Of a DNA stretch of 16,687 nucleotides, positions 12,950 to 16,687 are shown piece after piece; position 1 is the first letter of the stretch, and each line of letters starts with the position of its first letter. The DNA is from an uncultured Coriobacteriaceae bacterium (GTDB lineage: Bacteria > Actinomycetota > Coriobacteriia > Coriobacteriales > Eggerthellaceae): NCBI GenBank assembly GCA_900552365.1, contig URZP01000024.1:1-16687 (forward strand), in the 5' to 3' direction. Made by a program: the position numbers and the translations under genes. Below the pieces are notes generated by a model. That model did not search any database. It saw nothing but the letters and a program-made list of their open reading frames with translations, and had not been told where the DNA came from.

Positions 12950-13369
12950 ATGCCGCGAGCAGTGCAGCGCCTAAGCCTGGCCGTGTTTCTCGGTTGCCTC
13001 ATTGACGCGATCGAGCAGGGCACCGGCACGAAATGCTACGACAGCCCCGAAAACAGGGCTTCTCCGCTATACAGCGTGGAGCTTCAGAGCACGCAGTCAG
13101 AGAACACCAAGACCATGTACATCGACGCGATCAGCGTGTGGGTTCACTGCATAAGCGAGCCTGTGCGCCCGTACAGCAACGCGAAGGTTCTCGGCATGAT
13201 CCAGCGCCTTGAGCAGGCGCTTGCGGACGGGTTCGAGCTGCCCGAGCCGTTCTCCCTATACCGCACGACCTTCGACGGCGTGCAGACGCTCAAGAAAGAC
13301 GAAACCGACGAGGGGCACGCGATCGTGGGGGTAACCTTCCGCGTTTGCTACGGCCTCCGCGTCAAATAA
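12950..13369 (+). CDS. Tail terminator / tail completion protein, DUF5072-like
   Basis: A 139-aa protein in the position of the tail terminator, just before the tail tube gene. Residues 10-30 (LAVFLGCLIDAIEQGTG) form a helix, then YSVELQSTQSENTKTMYIDA and SVWVHCISEP strands, a YSNAKVLGMIQRLEQAL helix and a C-terminal VGVTFRVCYGLRVK strand. This order matches the DUF5072-type tail proteins of Gram-positive siphophages. AAGGAGGA lies 3 nt before the ATG. Confidence 0.75.
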   Translation: MPRAVQRLSLAVFLGCLIDAIEQGTGTKCYDSPENRASPLYSVELQSTQSENTKTMYIDAISVWVHCISEPVRPYSNAKVLGMIQRLEQALADGFELPEPFSLYRTTFDGVQTLKKDETDEGHAIVGVTFRVCYGLRVK

Positions 13370-13385
13370 CGAGAAAGGGGCCGCA

Positions 13386-13925
13386 ATGGCTTCCGTTACC
13401 GACAACAAGCTCGTTGGGTGCGACTTCGACTCCGCCACCGCAAAGGCGCTCAACGGCAACGACATCGTGGCGCTCGTGACAGACAGCACGGGCGCGAACC
13501 TTCTGGCCGTGGCGGGACAGCAGGGGCTTTCCTTCAACCTCAACCAGGACACCACCGAGGCGGCCACCAAAGACGACGCCATCGGCGGTTGGAAGCTGCG
13601 CTTCGCCAGCAACAAGGACTGGGACGCGTCCATCGACGGCCTCTACTCGCCCGACGACGAGGCCACGAAGATGGTCGCCAAGGCGCTCGCCGACGGCACC
13701 TACCTCTGCCTGAAGATCTGCAAGCGCATCCGCTCCACCGCGAACACCAAGTACGTCCCCCTGCGCATGGGCCTCGCAATCGTCACCTCCGACACCTTCG
13801 AGGCGCCGAACGACGACAACACCACCTATTCCATGGAGTTCCAAGGCTCCGGCAAGCCGTGGCTCTACGAGACCGCGACCGAAGACCAGATCACCGCAGC
13901 GACCGTGACCGTCACCAACGACTAA
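13386..13925 (+). CDS. Major tail tube protein
   Basis: A 179-aa protein with the TP901-1-like tail tube pattern: LLAVAGQQGLSFNLNQDTTE (residues 39-58), then GGWKLRFASNKDWDASIDGL and a later YSMEFQGSGKP. Subunits would form the tube through which DNA is ejected. AAAGGGG lies 5 nt before the ATG. It is followed directly by the tail chaperone gene, as in siphophages generally. Confidence 0.9.
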   Translation: MASVTDNKLVGCDFDSATAKALNGNDIVALVTDSTGANLLAVAGQQGLSFNLNQDTTEAATKDDAIGGWKLRFASNKDWDASIDGLYSPDDEATKMVAKALADGTYLCLKICKRIRSTANTKYVPLRMGLAIVTSDTFEAPNDDNTTYSMEFQGSGKPWLYETATEDQITAATVTVTND

Positions 13926-13936
13926 GGAGCACACGA

Positions 13937-14398
13937 ATGGCAGAAGAGAAGGATTTCGACGAGTTCATCGAGGGCAACGAGTCCGACGAGGAGCTGGAAG
14001 ACGCCCTCGAAGATTCCGTCAAGGAGGAGTTCAAGGGAGAGCTTGAGCAGGACATCGAAGAGATGGAGCGCGCAACGTTCACCGTCAAGGGGCGCGAGTG
14101 CGAGATCGCCTTCACGCGAAAGCGCATCGACCTCTACGAGGAGCGCCACACACCCATCATCGCCTCTTTCTACAAGAACGACGGCATGTTCACGTTCAAG
14201 GAGCTTTCCGCCATCGCCGGCTACGGCCTGAAGCTCGTGGGCGGCGGCTACTTCATCCCGAACAAGGGAGAGGAGATCGTCAACAAGCTGATCGAGGCCA
14301 ACGGCTACCCCGCCGTGTACCAGGCCGTGATGCTGGCCCTTCAGCGCGACTGCGCTTTTTTATTCATGGGCGCAGGGAACGCGCTCTCACTCGCCTAA
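13937..14398 (+). CDS. Tail assembly chaperone, short form (gpG-like)
   Basis: A 153-aa zero-frame product. The first 50 residues are strongly acidic (DEFIEGNESDEELEDALEDS and more). They are followed by ATFTVKGRECEIAFTRKRID and LKLVGGGYFIPNKGEEIVNK, typical of gpG-like chaperones. It sits between the tail tube and tape measure genes. AAGGAG lies 9 nt before the ATG. Near its end the gene runs through T TTT TTA in the reading frame expected for a -1 slip, so a longer product is made from the same start. Confidence 0.85.
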   Translation: MAEEKDFDEFIEGNESDEELEDALEDSVKEEFKGELEQDIEEMERATFTVKGRECEIAFTRKRIDLYEERHTPIIASFYKNDGMFTFKELSAIAGYGLKLVGGGYFIPNKGEEIVNKLIEANGYPAVYQAVMLALQRDCAFLFMGAGNALSLA

Positions 14399-14784
14399 CG
14401 GGATTCGAGTACTTCAAGACCGTTCAAAAGCGCGGCGAGGATGCCGAAGACGCCGCCCTGTTCCACAGGGAGGCCGATTTCGCGTTCTTCGCCGCGCGTC
14501 TCGGCTGGGACTACGAGCAGTACGCCCAGCACACGCCCGTCCAGCTCATGTTCGTGCGCAAGGAGCTTGAGACCGCGACGGTTCGCGACTCCAACCTGCT
14601 CAAGGATGCGGTTCAGGTCGCCGTAGCCAACTGCCTTTCCAAGAAGACCTACAAGCTCTGGCAGAAGCGCAACGGCGAGTTCCGCGAGACGGACTTCACC
14701 CACGCCGAGATCGACGCCCTGAAGGAGCAATACCGCAAGAACCCGCCTTGGACGCCATGGGGAGGTGCGAAACCGAATGGCTGA
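13937..14784 (+). CDS. Tail assembly chaperone, -1 frameshift fusion (gpGT-like)
   Basis: Zero frame is read through TTA at 14360-14362, then -1 frame from 14362 (ATT CAT GGG). This gives 142 plus 140 residues, 282 aa in all. The -1 part (GFEYFKTVQKRGEDAEDAAL and DYEQYAQHTPVQLMFVRKEL) has no start codon with a ribosome binding site of its own, and overlaps the tape measure start by 8 nt. In lambda and many siphophages the fusion binds the tape measure and recruits tail tube subunits. Confidence 0.85.
14356..14386 (+). promoter_or_regulatory. Programmed -1 ribosomal frameshift site
   Basis: The heptamer T TTT TTA (14356-14362) is in register with the chaperone frame: TTT in the P site and TTA in the A site. 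Five nt later GGGCGC (14368-14373) pairs with GCGCTC (14381-14386), including one G-T pair, around a 7-nt loop. Heptamer, spacing and stem-loop together form a standard slip site. Confidence 0.85.
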
Positions 14785-16687
14785 TTACGTTCTATCCGCA
14801 AAGGGAACCTACGACGGCTCCAACATGGACGGCGGCCTCGACAAGTCCGCCTCCAAGCTCAGCGGCCTCAAGGACACCGCCAAGTCCGTAGGCTCGCAGG
14901 TTGCCGGCTTCTTCGCCTCAAGCTTCGGCAGCGTTGGCAAGTCCATCGCCACCGCGATCGGCACGGTGACCGCAGGCGTCACCACGCTAGCCGCCACGGG
15001 CGGCATGAGCCGCGCCCTCAACATCGAGAAGGCGCAGGCCATGTTCAAGGGCATGAAGCTCGAATGGGGCGACTTCTACCAGACAATCCAAGATTCCGTA
15101 GATGGAACCGCCTTCGGCTTCGACACAGCAGCGACGGCTGCGGCTCAGCTGGCGGCTTCCGGCGTTGCGGCAGGCTCCGACATGGAGAAGGCCCTCAACG
15201 GCTGCGTCGGCACCGCCGCAACGTTCTCTCAAGACCTCGGCGACCTCTCATCGATCTGGGCAAAGGTTGCCGCCAACGGCAAGCTCTCGGGCGAGCAGGT
15301 GGCCCAGTTCACGGATCGAGGTATCAACGCGATCTCCGTGCTATCGACCTATCTCGGCAAGTCCTCCGACGAGGTTTCCAAGATGGTCACAGCCGGCAAG
15401 ATCGACTTCCAAACGTTCTCCGACGCCATGTACGCGTCTTTCGGCGATTCCGCAAAAGCAGCCAACGAGTCGTTTACCGGCTCCATGGCGAACATGAAAG
15501 CAGCGCTTTCCAAAATCGGCCAGGACTGGATGACGCCGCTCAAGGACTCCGCCATCCCCGTGTTCAACTCCATCCGTGGGGTTCTCAACTCGTGCCGCGC
15601 GGCCATCAAGCCGCTTTCCACCGCTTTCGGCGAGTTCTTGGGCGTTACCTACGACGCTCAGGGCAACCTCACGCGCACCGGCGGAGCAGTCGAGAAGCTT
15701 TGCACGTTCCTCGACGGGCTGTCAGAGAAAATCAAGGGCGTTGATCTCTCGCAGCTCGGAACGGGCGGCAAGATTGCAGCCGCCGCTCTGGCGGGACTTG
15801 CCGCCGTGTCGTTGGGCGGGCTTATCGGCCAGATCCCAGTTCTCGGCGCTTTGGCAAACTCGCTCACGGGCGGGATTATTCCTGCAATTAAGGGCGTTGC
15901 CACAGACTTTGCGGCGCTGAGCGCACCTGCCGCCGTTGCCGTTGCCGCTATCACTGCATTTGCGGCGATCTTCGCATACAGCATGGCCACCAACGAGGCG
16001 TTCCGAAACCAAATCATCGGCATAGCATCCAGCATCGCGTCATCGCTTGCCCCTGCGTTCCAGTCGCTCACTGGGCTTGCCGAACCGCTCCAAGGTCTCT
16101 TTGCCGCCGCCGTTATCGTGGTGAACAGCTTCGCGCTCGCACTTGGCGGCCTGGTGGCTGCGGTGGCCCCAGTGATCGCCACCATCGTTTCGGGACTCGT
16201 GCCAATCATCAGCACGATTATAGACGCGGTGGGCCAGATCGCGCTCGTGATAACAACCACGCTCTGCCCGATCATCCAGCAGATTACCGACCTCATAACG
16301 GCGAACATGCCCGTTATCCAGGAGGTAATCACTGGTGTTCTTACGGTGATCCAGACGATCATCAGCACGGTTCTGCCCGTCATGCTTGAGATTTTCAGCT
16401 CGACTATGACCGCCATCCAAGCCGTTATCGACGCGGTTTGGCCGTACATCTCCGCGATTGTCACGGCGGCGATGAACGCCATCCAGGCGATCGTGACGAT
16501 CGTCCTCGGCATCATCAACCAGGACTGGGGCAGCGTGTGGAACGGCATCCAGGTGCTCGCTTCAAGCGTGTGGGCCATCATCGAGAACATCGTCAACGGC
16601 GGCGTCGCGTTCATCCAGGCGGTCATCACGAACGGCCTTGCTCTGATCCAAAGCGTCTGGGATTCCATCTGGTCGGCAATCGGCGAT
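14777..16687 (+). CDS. Tail tape measure protein, 3' end outside window
   Basis: The first 637 codons are open to the window edge without a stop. The protein sets tail length and enters the cell with the DNA. Residues about 75-255 (GGMSRALNIEKAQAMFKGMK through KIGQDWMTPLKDSAI) match the N-terminal tape-measure domain of Gram-positive siphophages. Residues about 330-590 are hydrophobic, Ala/Val/Ile-rich helices that could insert into membranes. The last visible part has spaced tryptophans (INQDWGSVWNGI, LIQSVWDSIWSAI). The ATG overlaps the chaperone stop, with GGGAGG about 11 nt upstream. Confidence 0.95.
   Translation, partial: MADYVLSAKGTYDGSNMDGGLDKSASKLSGLKDTAKSVGSQVAGFFASSFGSVGKSIATAIGTVTAGVTTLAATGGMSRALNIEKAQAMFKGMKLEWGDFYQTIQDSVDGTAFGFDTAATAAAQLAASGVAAGSDMEKALNGCVGTAATFSQDLGDLSSIWAKVAANGKLSGEQVAQFTDRGINAISVLSTYLGKSSDEVSKMVTAGKIDFQTFSDAMYASFGDSAKAANESFTGSMANMKAALSKIGQDWMTPLKDSAIPVFNSIRGVLNSCRAAIKPLSTAFGEFLGVTYDAQGNLTRTGGAVEKLCTFLDGLSEKIKGVDLSQLGTGGKIAAAALAGLAAVSLGGLIGQIPVLGALANSLTGGIIPAIKGVATDFAALSAPAAVAVAAITAFAAIFAYSMATNEAFRNQIIGIASSIASSLAPAFQSLTGLAEPLQGLFAAAVIVVNSFALALGGLVAAVAPVIATIVSGLVPIISTIIDAVGQIALVITTTLCPIIQQITDLITANMPVIQEVITGVLTVIQTIISTVLPVMLEIFSSTMTAIQAVIDAVWPYISAIVTAAMNAIQAIVTIVLGIINQDWGSVWNGIQVLASSVWAIIENIVNGGVAFIQAVITNGLALIQSVWDSIWSAIGD

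Noticed and set aside
13418..13936. Extension of the chaperone frame upstream across the tail tube gene
   Set aside because: Overlaps the tail tube gene in another frame; AAGGAG before the ATG at 13937 gives the real start.
15658..16668. A 336-codon open frame on the minus strand
   Set aside because: It is antisense to the tape measure gene, lacks phage-like motifs, and is rich in Met/Trp/Ala/Thr as expected from the complement of Ile/Val/Ala/Asp codons.

Overview
The window is a GC-rich stretch of a tailed-phage genome, most likely a temperate siphovirus or prophage. Gene order and gene families match an SPP1/HK97-type head-to-tail late operon. Strong GC preference at third codon positions, AAGGAGG-type ribosome binding sites and Firmicutes-style phage modules in a GC-rich background together suggest a high-GC Gram-positive host. 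An anaerobic actinobacterium of the Coriobacteriia/Eggerthellaceae type is my best guess; this is inferred from composition and flavour only. No integrase, lysis or host flank is visible, so prophage versus free phage is undecided. The window starts inside a leftward gene and ends inside the tape measure gene.

Left arm (1-1839, minus strand): four or more small accessory or early genes: a cut-off gene at the edge, a DUF2786-like protein, a DUF2958-like protein and an unrecognised 177-aa protein. Each gap between them holds a GGGGC-armed hairpin just upstream of the next ribosome binding site.

Control region (1840-2061): AT-richer than its surroundings. It holds four copies of a 15-bp element spaced 31, 30 and 20 bp apart between the leftward and rightward units. 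The last copy overlaps a good extended -10 promoter reading right. The first rightward gene encodes a small HTH protein, a natural candidate to bind the repeats.

Right arm, first unit (2062-3616): HTH regulator, PAPS-reductase-like PP-loop protein and a protein with an apparent internal duplication, closed by an intrinsic terminator. A 33-codon arginine/serine-rich peptide gene follows, between that terminator and a second hairpin.

Right arm, packaging and head (3820-12940): two small-terminase-like genes, large terminase, portal (TTG start), an SH3b plus Rho_N/SAP-like protein, a MuF minor head protein, a 69-aa acidic protein, a terminator, a thioredoxin-like protein, scaffold, putative decoration protein, major capsid protein, and three connector/closure proteins. 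Tail (12950-16687): tail terminator, tail tube protein, tail assembly chaperone with a -1 frameshift (T TTT TTA), and tape measure.

The most notable locus is 7585-9390. The MuF protein carries a C-terminal RelA/SpoT-like nucleotidyltransferase domain with the expected Asp, Tyr and Glu positions. It is directly coupled, with overlapping stop and start, to a 69-aa acidic orphan protein and then a terminator. This has the layout of a virion-associated polymorphic toxin with its immunity gene.
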